From Microbacterium lushaniae (GTDB taxonomy: Bacteria > Actinomycetota > Actinomycetes > Actinomycetales > Microbacteriaceae): a DNA stretch of 64,000 bases. The position numbers and the translations under genes were made by a program. Below, in pieces: positions 8,890-18,194 of the stretch. Below the pieces are notes generated by a model. It searched no databases, was not told the origin of the DNA, and saw only the letters and a program-made list of their open reading frames with translations. The stretch lies in the NCBI RefSeq assembly GCF_008727775.1, contig NZ_CP044232.1, positions 620,001 through 684,000 on the forward strand. The letters run 5' to 3'. The stretch's first letter is position 1; each line of letters begins with the position of its first letter.

Positions 8890-9540
8890 TCAGCCCAGGA
8901 GGACCTGGAGCACCCGCACGACCTCGGCGAGTCCGGGCAGCAGCTGCGCCGTGGAGCGCTGGTACGTCTCCCACGAGCGGCGATACGGGTCGATCACGTC
9001 GTCGTCGCTCGCCGCGGCCGGCGCCGCCTCGCCACGACGCGAGGTCAGCAGGGACAGGGCGGCGCGGACGCGTACGTGCGGGTCGGTGCCCGCCGCATCC
9101 GCCGCCTGCCGCAGTTCGGCGTCGGGGAGCCCCGTCGCGAGGCGCTCGAACTCGCGCACCGTAAACGTCGACCGCACCCTGGCCGGCGCCAGCTCGACGA
9201 TGTCGCGGCGGTGCTCGCGGGTCATCGCGAGCACGAGGTCGGGGGAGACGAGCTCGCGCTCGCTGAGCCACCGGCCGCGGTGGGCGGCGCTGTCGTCGGG
9301 GGCGACGCCGAGGGATGCGGCCATCCGCGCCGCCTCGGGGGGCATCGGCGAATCGATCATCGCGTGGGTGCCGGCGCTGGCGACGGTGACGTCGAGGGGG
9401 CGCAGGCGCGTGCGGAGCACCTGTTCGGCCAGCGGCGAGCGGCAGATGTTGCCGGTGCACACGGTGAGGATCTCGATCGTCGGCGACGACGGCCGATCGC
9501 CTCGTGGAGCGAACAAACCGCTCAGGTCAAGGTCGAGCAT
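8890..9540 (-). CDS. Low-molecular-weight protein tyrosine phosphatase
   Basis: A 216-residue protein starting at the ATG 9538-9540. The P-loop CTGNICRSP matches C-X5-R-S of LMW-PTPs and lies near residue 30 after a short extension. The DPYRRSWETY motif near the C-terminus supplies the general-acid Asp. It lies about 100 bp upstream of the tyrosine autokinase on the same strand and very probably dephosphorylates its tyrosine cluster, as in other EPS systems. It is divergent from the CPBP protease gene, with 51 bp between the starts. Confidence 0.92.
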   Translation of the reverse strand: MLDLDLSGLFAPRGDRPSSPTIEILTVCTGNICRSPLAEQVLRTRLRPLDVTVASAGTHAMIDSPMPPEAARMAASLGVAPDDSAAHRGRWLSERELVSPDLVLAMTREHRRDIVELAPARVRSTFTVREFERLATGLPDAELRQAADAAGTDPHVRVRAALSLLTSRRGEAAPAAASDDDVIDPYRRSWETYQRSTAQLLPGLAEVVRVLQVLLG

Positions 9541-9591
9541 CCCGTCCTCAGTGTCGGCGGCGTCGACGGCCCGCCGGTAACGTGGGCGTCG

Positions 9592-10443
9592 ATGACCGAG
9601 TCTACCGACGCCGCGCCCCGCGACATCCTCCTGCCCGACGTGGAGGCCGAGGCGGACGACGCCTCCGCCGCTCCCGCCGAGCGGCGCCGTCGGCCCCGGT
9701 CGCCGCGCCGCCGCCGCACGTGGATCGAGGGCGGCACCTCGGTGCACCACTGGGGCTGGGAACTGCTCGGGTGGGCCGTGCTCTCCCTCGGCGCGGGGCT
9801 CGTCGCCGGGGCGGCGCTCAACGAATTCCTGCCGCAGCCGCTCGGATCGACCCTGTCGCTGCTGGCCCTGTGGGTCGCGTTCGCCGTGCCCGTGCTGCTG
9901 GCCTTCCGCCGGTCGGTGCCGCGCGCGCTGCTGCGCTTCCGCCCGCTCGACCTGCTCTACGGCCTGGCCCTCGGCATCCTCCTCCGCATCGTGCAGGGGT
10001 GGCTCGACATGGCCGCCGGCGGCACCGGCGCGTGGCCGTCGTACCCGACCGCGGGCGGCGCACTCCCGTCGGGGTGGATCTTCGACGAACTCGTCGCCGC
10101 GACCGTCGTGGGCCCCGTGCTGGAGGAGTTCTTCTTCCGCGGGCTCATCCTGGTCGCCGCCTACACCGCGGTGCGCCGGCTGGCCGGACGCGGCGTCGCC
10201 GGATTCGCCGCGACCCTCGTCTCCACCGGCCTGTTCGTCGCCGCGCACGCGCTGCTGGTGCCGGCGGCGTGGGATCAGGCGCTGTCGCTCGCACTGGTCG
10301 GGATCGTCGCGAGCCTCCTCGTGCTGCTGACCGGGCGCATCTGGGCCGCGGTGCTCATGCACGTCGTCTACAACGGCATGTGGGTCGCGCTCGCCACCGT
10401 GGGGACGCTCCTCGGCGGATCGTCCGGGCCTTCCCTCAGCTGA
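9592..10443 (+). CDS. CPBP-family intramembrane metalloprotease
   Basis: A 283-residue membrane protein. A charged, Arg-rich N-terminal tail (to about residue 45) is followed by about eight hydrophobic segments. The family's active-site motifs are present: EEFFFRG (EExxxR), a later His in FVAAHALLV and HVVYN near the end. CPBP (Abi) proteases cleave in the membrane; actinobacterial substrates are mostly unknown. I took the ATG at 9592 because the frame upstream overlaps the divergent phosphatase promoter. The neighbours give no clear functional link. Confidence 0.85.
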   Translation: MTESTDAAPRDILLPDVEAEADDASAAPAERRRRPRSPRRRRTWIEGGTSVHHWGWELLGWAVLSLGAGLVAGAALNEFLPQPLGSTLSLLALWVAFAVPVLLAFRRSVPRALLRFRPLDLLYGLALGILLRIVQGWLDMAAGGTGAWPSYPTAGGALPSGWIFDELVAATVVGPVLEEFFFRGLILVAAYTAVRRLAGRGVAGFAATLVSTGLFVAAHALLVPAAWDQALSLALVGIVASLLVLLTGRIWAAVLMHVVYNGMWVALATVGTLLGGSSGPSLS

Positions 10444-10533
10444 CCCCCTGGCCGGTGGCGCGCCGTCCCTTTTGCGCACATCACCTCCTGCGCGCAACCC
10501 CTCCGTGGGCGGAATCTCCCGCTGGATATGTTC

Positions 10534-10544
10534 TGAACAGTTCA
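10534..10544. promoter_or_regulatory. Palindrome TGAACAGTTCA upstream of the lipoprotein gene
   Basis: A perfect 11-bp palindrome lies 27 bp before the GTG start at 10571, within the 127-bp gap after the CPBP gene. A TATTCG-like sequence follows at 10551. It could be an operator, but no cognate regulator is adjacent. Confidence 0.25.
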
Positions 10545-10570
10545 CGGCTGTATTCGGGGGAAGGTGCCGC

Positions 10571-12049
10571 GTGAAGGGACGACCTGTTCGACGATTCGTG
10601 ACGGCGGGCCTGGCAGCCGCCGCATCCGCCGCTCTGCTGGCGTCGTGCGCTGTGGGAAGCGGTGAGCCGGCGCCCGAGAAGACACCGGCGGAGACGGCAC
10701 TGGACTCTCTGTCCACGCCGCTCGAGCCGCTCTGGGTCGCTCCGACGACGGGCTTCGCCTCAGCGCCCATCATCGTCGGCGACGTCGTCGTCACCTACGA
10801 GCAGACCCCCGAGACGCCGTTCGCGCTCAGCGGCTACTCGGTCGAGACCGGCGAACGGGTGTGGTCGCTGCCGTCGAGCCCCGGCAGCATCGAATCCGGC
10901 AGCCCTCTGACCGTGATGCGGACGGCGACGCCGGAGGGCGATCCGCTGCTCATCAGCGTGAGCGTGCCGGCGCTGCAGCCCGACCAGCGATACGCGCACA
11001 CCGTCCGCTTCGTCGACCCCGACGACGGTCGCGTCGTCCTCGAGGGTCCGCCGCAGTGGGTGGGCAGCCCGGGCTCGTGCGCCACCGGGGGCGCGTGCTA
11101 CCTGGTGTGGGACGAGGCACGCCAGTCGTGGGTGCGCACGCAGCTCGCCCTCGACGGCACCGTGACCTCAGGCCGCGGCATCGGCCTGCCGGCCACCGAT
11201 GTCGGCGTGATCGGGCGCTCCTTCGGACGCGAGGTGTACCTCGCGGTCGACGACGCCGGCGCGCAGAGCATCGTGCGCGTGGGCGACGACGGACAGCAGT
11301 GGGCGCATCCGGTTTCACAGCTGTGGGGCGAGGGCGCCACGCTCGACAACGTGCCCGCCGGGTACCTGTACTTCGACGAGGGGCCCACGATCGTCGTGAC
11401 GGCCGTCCCGAGGCCGGCGCAGGAGGAGGGCGGGTTCTCCGCACACGACTATGTCGCGGTCGGATTCGACTACGACACCGGCGAGGTGCTCTGGACCCGC
11501 GAGGGCCTGGCCCCGTGCCACGAAGACCTGTTCTGCTCCGGGGATGCCGCCTACCGGCCCCGTCCCGACAGCACGACCCAGCTCGACCTCGACCTGGCCG
11601 GCGGCGCCTTGACGCGGATCGACCCGCGCACCGGGGAGACCGAGTGGGAGATCACCGGCGAGCTCGGCGGCGTCGGGAACAGGAAGCAGGACGGTGGATT
11701 CGTCGCGCCCCCGGGTGTGCTCGCCTACACCGACGGAGGCGTTCCGCACGTGCTGGACACCGCGACCGGCGAGACCCGCGAGCTCGCCGATGACGACCTG
11801 GTCGGATGCTTCCAGACCAGCGGGCCGTTCTATCCGGAGTCGAGCGACCCGTACAACCAGAACGTCCGCTACACCGGTGGGGCCCTCGTGCGCGGCTGCG
11901 GCATCGACGGCGAGGTGGACGACCCGCGGCAGTACACCGTCGGTGTCGTGGGCGTCGGCTCGGGCCGGTGGGACCCCGCGGGCGACGGCGAGGACGACGG
12001 CCTGCGCGCACTGCAGACGCGCAAGGGCCTCGCCCTCTTCCAGCTCTAG
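10571..12049 (+). CDS. Lipoprotein with PQQ-like beta-propeller
   Basis: A 492-residue exported lipoprotein. The GTG at 10571 follows a GGGGAAGG ribosome site and gives a short basic N-terminus and hydrophobic core ending in the lipobox LLASC. The body has repeated blade-like segments: SGYSVETGERVWSLPS, VGFDYDTGEVLWTREG and IDPRTGETEWEITGEL, typical of PQQ-like/WD propellers. This suggests a surface-anchored scaffold or binding protein; no quinone-enzyme catalytic residues were recognised. It ends 11 bp from the convergent VanZ-like gene. Confidence 0.75.
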   Translation: MKGRPVRRFVTAGLAAAASAALLASCAVGSGEPAPEKTPAETALDSLSTPLEPLWVAPTTGFASAPIIVGDVVVTYEQTPETPFALSGYSVETGERVWSLPSSPGSIESGSPLTVMRTATPEGDPLLISVSVPALQPDQRYAHTVRFVDPDDGRVVLEGPPQWVGSPGSCATGGACYLVWDEARQSWVRTQLALDGTVTSGRGIGLPATDVGVIGRSFGREVYLAVDDAGAQSIVRVGDDGQQWAHPVSQLWGEGATLDNVPAGYLYFDEGPTIVVTAVPRPAQEEGGFSAHDYVAVGFDYDTGEVLWTREGLAPCHEDLFCSGDAAYRPRPDSTTQLDLDLAGGALTRIDPRTGETEWEITGELGGVGNRKQDGGFVAPPGVLAYTDGGVPHVLDTATGETRELADDDLVGCFQTSGPFYPESSDPYNQNVRYTGGALVRGCGIDGEVDDPRQYTVGVVGVGSGRWDPAGDGEDDGLRALQTRKGLALFQL

Positions 12050-12060
12050 GCCTTCCCGCT

Positions 12061-12486
12061 CTAGGCCGAGGCGGGGCGCCGGCGCGATGCGGCGACGCGG
12101 GCGATGAGGAGCGCGATGGCGATGCCCGCGCCCGTGCCCACCGCGTTGGCGAGCAGGTCGAGCGCGCTCGCCGTGCGGCCGGGGAGGGCGATCTCCTGCA
12201 CGAACTCGATCGCCAGGGATGCGGCGACACCCGAGCACAGCGCGAGCGGCCACGATCGCATCAGGAGGGTCAGCAGCATCCCGAACGGGACGAACAGGGC
12301 GACGTTCGCGGAGAATTCGATGCGCCGGTAGGTCGCCCACGGGAAGATCCGCTCGATGGCATCCAGGAACGGGCCCGCGTCGCGGTCGACGTGCGTCGGC
12401 CAGAACGCGATGAGCGCGAGGGTGACGACGTATGCCACGAGCAGCGCCAGCAGCAGTCGGCGCGGATCGCGGGCGGAACGGAGCAT
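12061..12486 (-). CDS. VanZ-like membrane protein
   Basis: A 141-residue protein with four predicted membrane segments and the VanZ signature: NVALFVPFGMLL, then AIEFVQEIALPGRTASALDL and NAVGTGAGIAIA. VanZ proteins are small membrane proteins tied to glycopeptide resistance in a few species, but their general role is unsettled. A second VanZ-like protein lies at 60551-61126. No resistance genes are nearby, so resistance should not be assumed. Confidence 0.85.
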   Translation of the reverse strand: MLRSARDPRRLLLALLVAYVVTLALIAFWPTHVDRDAGPFLDAIERIFPWATYRRIEFSANVALFVPFGMLLTLLMRSWPLALCSGVAASLAIEFVQEIALPGRTASALDLLANAVGTGAGIAIALLIARVAASRRRPASA

Positions 12487-12547
12487 CCGGCCAGGCTACG
12501 TCGTGTCGGTTACTGCGACGTTTCCGTGCCGGCGCTTCGAGCCCGGA

Positions 12548-14200
12548 TCAGGCCGCCGCGCCGACGAGGCGGCCGCGCTCGGCGCGCGTGAGCGGGGGGA
12601 TCGAGTCCAGCAGGCGCCGCGTGTAGTCGTGCTGCGGGCGGTCGAAGATCTGCTCCACATCCCCGGTCTCCACGCACTCGCCGTGGTACATCACGAGCAC
12701 GCGGTGGGCGAGGTTGCGCACGACCGAGAGGTCGTGGGAGATGAACAGGATGCTGACGCCCAGGCGGTCCTGGAGCTCGACCAGCAGATCGACCACCTGG
12801 GCCTGGATGGTGACGTCGAGGGCGGAGACCGGCTCGTCGCACACCAGCACGTCGGGATCGCGCATGAGCGAACGGGCGATCCCGATGCGCTGGCGCTGAC
12901 CGCCGGAGAACTGGTGCGGGAAGCGGTACATCGCATCCGCCCGCATCCCGACGAGTTCCAGCAGCTCCGCGACACGGTCGCGACGGTCTCCCGCCGAACC
13001 GGTGCGCGTGACGGCGAGGGGCTCGGCGATGACCTCGCGCACGCGCATGCGAGGGTCCAGTGAGGCGTAGGGATCCTGGAACACCATCTGGATGCCCGCC
13101 TGCGAGGGCGGGCGCCGCCCACGCGTCCGCCGTGTGATGTCGGTTCCGCGGTAGCGCACCGTGCCTTCGTCGATGCTCTCCAGCCCGACGATCATGCGCG
13201 CGAGCGTCGATTTGCCGCTGCCCGACTCGCCCACGATGCCGAGGGTCTCTCCGTGGCGCAGCACCAGGTCGACGCCGTCGACGGCGTGCACCGAGCGCCG
13301 CGCGAACGCGGGCCCCGTGCGGAAAGTGCGGCGGACGCCGACGACCTCGAGGACGCGATCCTCCTTCTCGATCGGGTCGAGCACCCGCGCGGGAGCCGGA
13401 TGCGGAGCGGACGCGAGCAGTTCGCGAGTGTACGGCATCTCCGGCGCGGTGAACACGCGGTCGGCGTCACCGGCCTCCACGACGGCGCCGTGGCGCATCA
13501 CGACGACGCGGTCGGCGACCTCGGTGACGACGCCGATGTCATGCGTGATGAGCAGGACCGCCATGCCCAGGCGCCGGCGGAGGTCGTGCAGCAGGCGCAG
13601 GATCTGGGCCTGCACCGTGACATCCAGCGCCGTCGTGGGCTCGTCGGCGATCAGCACGTCGGGTTCGAGGGCGATGGCCATCGCGATGAGGATGCGCTGC
13701 CGCATCCCGCCGGAGAACTGATGGGGATAGTCGTCGACGCGGGTCTCGGGGGAGGCGATGCCGACGAGCTCGAGCAGCTCGATGCAGCGGGCGCGCACCC
13801 GCTTGCGCGGCATCTTCCGGTGCACGCGGATCACTTCGCCGAGCTGGTCGCCGATGGTGAGCACGGGGTTCAGGGCCGACAGGGCGTCCTGCAGCACCAT
13901 GCTCATGCGATCGCCCCGGATGCGGCGGAACTGCTCGTCGTCCAGCGACAGCAGGTCGGTGTCGCCCAGGCGCACCTCGTCGGCGGAGACGACCGCCGCG
14001 GAATCCTGGATGCCCATGATGGCGCGCGCCGTGACCGTCTTGCCCGAGCCGGACTCGCCCAGCAGAGCCACCAGCTCGCCGGGGCGCACGTCGAGGTCGA
14101 TGCCCTCCACGGCGGGCACGATCGTGCCCTCCGACCGGAAGCCGATCGTCAGTCCCCGCACGCGGAGCGCGGCGGGGGCGGTGTCATCGTTCGTCTGCAC
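12548..14200 (-). CDS. Double ATPase subunit of a peptide ABC transporter
   Basis: A 550-residue fusion of two ABC ATPases in DppD-DppF order. Domain 1 (about 8-260) has Walker A GESGSGKT, signature FSGGMRQR and Walker [10 protein letters not shown]. Domain 2 (about 280-530) has [16 protein letters not shown] and [12 protein letters not shown]. Each carries the C-terminal extension typical of oligopeptide/dipeptide ATPases. It starts at GTG 14200, divergent from the operon encoding the binding protein and permeases, and would power that transporter. The shared 176-bp intergenic region probably carries the control of both. Confidence 0.93.
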   Translation of the reverse strand: MQTNDDTAPAALRVRGLTIGFRSEGTIVPAVEGIDLDVRPGELVALLGESGSGKTVTARAIMGIQDSAAVVSADEVRLGDTDLLSLDDEQFRRIRGDRMSMVLQDALSALNPVLTIGDQLGEVIRVHRKMPRKRVRARCIELLELVGIASPETRVDDYPHQFSGGMRQRILIAMAIALEPDVLIADEPTTALDVTVQAQILRLLHDLRRRLGMAVLLITHDIGVVTEVADRVVVMRHGAVVEAGDADRVFTAPEMPYTRELLASAPHPAPARVLDPIEKEDRVLEVVGVRRTFRTGPAFARRSVHAVDGVDLVLRHGETLGIVGESGSGKSTLARMIVGLESIDEGTVRYRGTDITRRTRGRRPPSQAGIQMVFQDPYASLDPRMRVREVIAEPLAVTRTGSAGDRRDRVAELLELVGMRADAMYRFPHQFSGGQRQRIGIARSLMRDPDVLVCDEPVSALDVTIQAQVVDLLVELQDRLGVSILFISHDLSVVRNLAHRVLVMYHGECVETGDVEQIFDRPQHDYTRRLLDSIPPLTRAERGRLVGAAA

Positions 14201-14275
14201 GAGTCCAGTCTTACCGCAAAATGCTTCGGAAATGTTTCGTCCTCAAAAATTCTGTGCCGAAATCGCTCATCACGC

Positions 14276-14313
14276 TTGACATCTACGCCGGAATGGCGCG
14301 AGAGTCACTCTCG
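14276..14313 (+). promoter_or_regulatory. Promoter and inverted repeat of the peptide-use operon
   Basis: A perfect -35 hexamer TTGACA lies at 14276-14281. About 18 bp on, at the expected -10/start region, is the perfect inverted repeat CGAGAG-TCA-CTCTCG (14299-14313). No good -10 hexamer is visible, which would fit an activated promoter. The terminal gene of the operon encodes an AsnC-type regulator, the natural candidate to bind here. The A/T-rich stretch 14215-14265 could hold further sites. Confidence 0.45.
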
Positions 14314-14376
14314 ACACCCCGACCTTCGGTCCCCCACGGGCAATCGGTGGTGCGCTGTCTTCATAGAGGAGGAAAC

Positions 14377-15585
14377 GTGCTCGAACCTGCTGAGCGCTAC
14401 ACCGGCTACAAGGCCTACGACTATCTCGAGCCCGGCGTCGACTATCGCGTCTTCGACTACGCGAAGCAGATCGGCCGCGTGCCCGAGTACGCCGGACTCG
14501 AGCTCACCACCGCCGAGGCGGAGCGGGCCGAGCGCCTGCTGCGCGAGGAGATGGTGATCTCGCTGCACGAGCACGTGCAGGTCTTCCCCGAGAACATGGA
14601 CCACCTCAAGGACCACATCCGCCAGGGCCGCGAACCCACGGGCTACGAGGGTCTGGCCCGGTCAGGCCTCACCGTCGTCTTCGACAACGGCATGGACGGC
14701 ACGTGCTGCATCTCCAGCGACGCCGGGTGGAAGTACCAGGACGTGCTGTTCGACCTCGGCGTACGCATGGCCGACCTCGCGCACCAGGACTTCGTCATCA
14801 AGGCCGAGACGCTGGGGGACATCCGCTACGCGCACGAGACCGGTCGCATCGCCCATGTGTTCGCCCTCGAGGCGGCCACGATGATCGAGAACGAGGTCGA
14901 TCGTCTCGACGTGCTGTACGGGTTCGGCGTGCGCCAGATGGGCATCGCGTACTCCGAGGCCAACACCCTCGGCAGCGGCCTGAAGGAGCGCGGCGACGGC
15001 GGACTGACCTACTTCGGCGAGCGGGCCGTCGCGCGCATGAACAAGCTGGGCATCGCGATCGACATCTCCCACTCGGGCGACCGCACGTGCGTCGACGTCA
15101 TCAAGGCCTCGACCAAGCCGGTCTTCATCACGCACGCCGGCGCCCGCACCGTGTGGCCGACCAACCGCATGAAGACAGACGAGACGATCATCGAGTGCGC
15201 GCGCCGTGGTGGCGTCATCGGCATCGAGGCGGCCCCGCACACCACGCTGTCGCCGGAGCACCCGAAGCACTCGCTGGAGTCGGTCATGGACCACTTCACC
15301 TACTGCGTCGACCTCGTCGGCCTCGAGCACGTGAGCTTCGGCCCCGACACGCTCTTTGGCGACCACGTGGGCCTGCACCACGCGTTCTCCTCGCAGCTCT
15401 CCCTCGGCCAGGCCCACGGCCAGGTCGAGTTCGAGGAGGTGCCCTACGTCGACGGTGTCGAGAACCCCGCCGAGGCCATGGGCAACATCATCGGCTGGCT
15501 GGTCACGCACGGCTACTCCGACGACGAGATCCGCGCCGTCGTCGGCGGCAACACCATGCGGGTACTCGAGGAGGTATGGGTGTGA
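14377..15585 (+). CDS. Membrane dipeptidase (peptidase family M19)
   Basis: A 402-residue enzyme with the renal-dipeptidase TIM-barrel. The GTG at 14377 follows a strong AGAGGAGGA site. Candidate metal ligands are visible: VISLHEHV near residue 65 (HEH in place of the common HxD), the Glu in FALEAATMIE, the His in AIDISHSGDRT and the His in FITHAGAR. M19 enzymes are zinc peptidases that cleave dipeptides. No signal peptide is seen, so it should act in the cytoplasm on imported peptides. It is first in the transporter operon. The HEH variation means substrate range, possibly including D-residues, is open. Confidence 0.85.
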   Translation: MLEPAERYTGYKAYDYLEPGVDYRVFDYAKQIGRVPEYAGLELTTAEAERAERLLREEMVISLHEHVQVFPENMDHLKDHIRQGREPTGYEGLARSGLTVVFDNGMDGTCCISSDAGWKYQDVLFDLGVRMADLAHQDFVIKAETLGDIRYAHETGRIAHVFALEAATMIENEVDRLDVLYGFGVRQMGIAYSEANTLGSGLKERGDGGLTYFGERAVARMNKLGIAIDISHSGDRTCVDVIKASTKPVFITHAGARTVWPTNRMKTDETIIECARRGGVIGIEAAPHTTLSPEHPKHSLESVMDHFTYCVDLVGLEHVSFGPDTLFGDHVGLHHAFSSQLSLGQAHGQVEFEEVPYVDGVENPAEAMGNIIGWLVTHGYSDDEIRAVVGGNTMRVLEEVWV

Positions 15586-17207
15586 AATCACACAGCAGGT
15601 TCGCCGCCATCGGCGTCTTCGCGGCATCCGCCGCACTCGCCCTCAGCGCCTGCGCCCCGCAGGCGCCGGAGGCCACCAGCACGGGGTCGGCCGAGGCCGG
15701 CAACGACACGCTCACGATCGCCACCACCACGGATGTCGTGAACTACAACCCGCTCATCGGCAACAGCCGCAGCGACTACTGGGTCACGAACCTCATGTAC
15801 CCGCACCTGCTCACGATCGGCGACGACGGCTCCAAGGCCGCGGAGCTGGCGGTGGAGTGGGGCTACATCGACGACACGACGGGGTTCTACGAGATCCGTG
15901 ACGACATGTCGTGGAGCGACGGAGAGCCGCTGACGGCCGAGGACGTCGCGTACACGATGAACGCGGTCAAGCAGGACGCGCCCTCGGGCACGTACTACGG
16001 CCAGATGACCAACTTCGAGTCGGCCGAGGCCGTCTCCGACACGCGCGTGGAGATCACGCTCACGCAGCCGGACTCCTCGATCGTCGGGGAGATCGGATTC
16101 TGGGGCAACGTCGTGCCCCAGCACGTGTTCGAGCCGGCCGGCTCGGTCGCGGAGTTCGCCAACGACGGCTCCGACGGCGGCTGGGTCAGCGCCGGGCCGT
16201 ACGAACTGACCAAGGTGCAGGTCGGCCAGTCGTACACGATGGAGCGGGTCGAGGACTACCCGCTCGTGGAGGGCGGCACGCCCATCCCGGCCAAGGTCGT
16301 CTACCGCGTGTACCCGGACGTCAACACCGAGATCCTCGCGCTGCAGAGCGGTGAGGTCGACGTCATCGCGAACGCGCTGCCGCCGGCCCAGGTGGAGCAG
16401 CTGCGCAACACCGACGGCATCGAGGTGGTCGAGGTGACGGGCCTGGGGTACGCCCACATGACGTACAACATGCAGCAGCCCGACCTGGCCAAGACCGAGG
16501 TGCGTCAGGCCCTCGCCCATGCCGCCGACTACGAGGCCATCCGCTCGGTCGTGCTGCAGGGACAGGCGGTGTCGACCGGTTCGAGCCCGCTCATGCCCGT
16601 GCTGTCGAACTACTACGACGACTCGATCACCGAGTACGAGTACGACCCCGATCTCTCGCGCGAGCTGATGGAGGAGGCCGGCTACACCGCCGACGCCAGC
16701 GGGAACTTCCCGGTGTCGTTCCGCCTCATCTACTCGCTGCAGGATCCGGTGACCAGCCAGTGGGCGCAGCTCGTCAAAGACGGCGCGGCCGAGGCCGGCA
16801 TCACGATCGAGCTGCAGGGAATGGAGCGCAACACCTACCTGGCCAAGACGAACGAGGCCGACTACGACATCTATGCGGGCAACTTCGCCATCATGGACGA
16901 TCCGGTCACCAACTTCACCCTGTCGTACCTGCCCGACGGCGCCATCAACTACACGCTGGTGGACGACCCGGAGCTCAACGCCCTGATCGACGAGGCATCC
17001 GCCACGTTCGACGAGGACGAGAAGGTCGAGATCATGCGCGAGGCGGCTCGCATCGTGCACGAACAGGTCTACGACAACGTGATGTACACGCAGAACCTGT
17101 ACGTCGCGCACAGCTCGGACTGGACCGGGTTCATCTCCAAGCCGAGTGAGCTCCTGTCCATCGTCAACCCCGTGTCGATCGCCGGCGCCTCCAAGGTCGC
17201 CGAGTAG
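15582..17207 (+). CDS. Peptide ABC transporter substrate-binding lipoprotein
   Basis: A 541-residue solute-binding protein of family 5 (DppA/OppA type). I chose GTG 15582 over ATG 15576 because GAGGAGGT sits at 15568-15575, correctly spaced only for the GTG; this overlaps the dipeptidase stop (GTGA). The signal peptide ends in the lipobox ALSAC. The mature part shows PLIGNSRSDYWVTNLMYPHL and EDVAYTMNAVKQ, typical of the family. It captures peptides outside the cell for the permeases encoded next. Confidence 0.92.
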   Translation: MKSHSRFAAIGVFAASAALALSACAPQAPEATSTGSAEAGNDTLTIATTTDVVNYNPLIGNSRSDYWVTNLMYPHLLTIGDDGSKAAELAVEWGYIDDTTGFYEIRDDMSWSDGEPLTAEDVAYTMNAVKQDAPSGTYYGQMTNFESAEAVSDTRVEITLTQPDSSIVGEIGFWGNVVPQHVFEPAGSVAEFANDGSDGGWVSAGPYELTKVQVGQSYTMERVEDYPLVEGGTPIPAKVVYRVYPDVNTEILALQSGEVDVIANALPPAQVEQLRNTDGIEVVEVTGLGYAHMTYNMQQPDLAKTEVRQALAHAADYEAIRSVVLQGQAVSTGSSPLMPVLSNYYDDSITEYEYDPDLSRELMEEAGYTADASGNFPVSFRLIYSLQDPVTSQWAQLVKDGAAEAGITIELQGMERNTYLAKTNEADYDIYAGNFAIMDDPVTNFTLSYLPDGAINYTLVDDPELNALIDEASATFDEDEKVEIMREAARIVHEQVYDNVMYTQNLYVAHSSDWTGFISKPSELLSIVNPVSIAGASKVAE

Positions 17208-17231
17208 CAGGCACGAGGAGGGCCGCCCGCA

Positions 17232-18194
17232 ATGTCCATCGCTCTGTTCGCACTCCGCCGGCTCGGCAGAGGCGTGTTCACGATCCTGTTCGCAGTGACC
17301 GTGACGTTCCTCCTGCTGCGTCTGCTGCCCGGCGACCCGGCACTCGCCATCGCGAGCCCGAACATGACCGATGAGACACGGGCGGCCCTTCTCACCCAGT
17401 ACGGCCTGGATCAGCCACTGATCGTGCAGTACGTGCTGTACCTCGGGCAGCTCATCCAGGGAAACCTCGGCACGAGCTTCACCCAGTCGATCCCCGTGGC
17501 CGACGTGCTGCTGCAGCGGCTGCCCTGGACGCTGCTGCTGACCCTCTCGGCACTCGTGCTCACGATCGTCATCGGCGTCCCCCTCGGGGTCATCGCCGCA
17601 TCCCACAAGAACCGCTTCCTCGACAAGCTCGTCCAGGTCTTCGGCGTCACCGGCCAGTCGCTGTTCGTGCCCTCCATCGGCATCGTGCTGCTGTTCGTCT
17701 TCGGGCTGAACCTCCGCTGGTTCCCCATCGGCGGCGCCTACGACGAGGGCGTGTACGGACTGGAGTGGTACGGCTCGGTGCTCTCGCACCTCGTCCTGCC
17801 CGTCGTCTCCCTCACGCTCATCCAGCTCGGCTCCTACGTGCTGACGATGCGCGCGACGCTCATCGACGCGCTGGGGGAGGACTACACGACCCTCGCCAAG
17901 GCCAAGGGCGTGCCCGGTCGCACGATCCTGTGGAAGCACGCCGTGCGCAACGCCATGCTCCCCGCCACGACTCTCATCGGCCTCCAGCTCGGATTCCTCG
18001 TGGGCGGTGCCGTGCTCACCGAGACCGTCTTCGCCTACCCCGGTATCGGCCGCGGCATCTACGAGGCCGTCACCCAGCTCGACTTCCCCGTCCTGCAGGG
18101 CGCCTTCCTGCTGCTGGCGGCGACCGTCGTGGTGGCGAACCTCCTCACCGACATCGCCTACGGATTCCTCGACCCGAGAGTGAAGACCGCATGA
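17232..18194 (+). CDS. Peptide ABC transporter permease, DppB type
   Basis: A 320-residue inner-membrane subunit with about six helices. The N-terminus RRLGRGVFTILFAVTVTFLL and PGDPALAIASP are typical of DppB/OppB. The cytoplasmic EAA loop reads DYTTLAKAKGVPGRTILW. A GAGGAGG ribosome site lies 10 bases before the ATG. It pairs with the following permease, whose ATG overlaps its stop. Confidence 0.93.
   Translation: MSIALFALRRLGRGVFTILFAVTVTFLLLRLLPGDPALAIASPNMTDETRAALLTQYGLDQPLIVQYVLYLGQLIQGNLGTSFTQSIPVADVLLQRLPWTLLLTLSALVLTIVIGVPLGVIAASHKNRFLDKLVQVFGVTGQSLFVPSIGIVLLFVFGLNLRWFPIGGAYDEGVYGLEWYGSVLSHLVLPVVSLTLIQLGSYVLTMRATLIDALGEDYTTLAKAKGVPGRTILWKHAVRNAMLPATTLIGLQLGFLVGGAVLTETVFAYPGIGRGIYEAVTQLDFPVLQGAFLLLAATVVVANLLTDIAYGFLDPRVKTA

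Noticed and set aside
12061..12486. VanZ-like protein as evidence of glycopeptide resistance
   Set aside because: No vanHAX-type genes are present, and VanZ-like proteins are widespread in actinobacteria without resistance.
15588..17939. Very long open frame on the minus strand opposite the peptide-binding protein and permease genes
   Set aside because: High G+C makes long antisense frames common. The product is rich in Arg, His, Val and Asp without any recognisable fold, and the + strand genes are certain.
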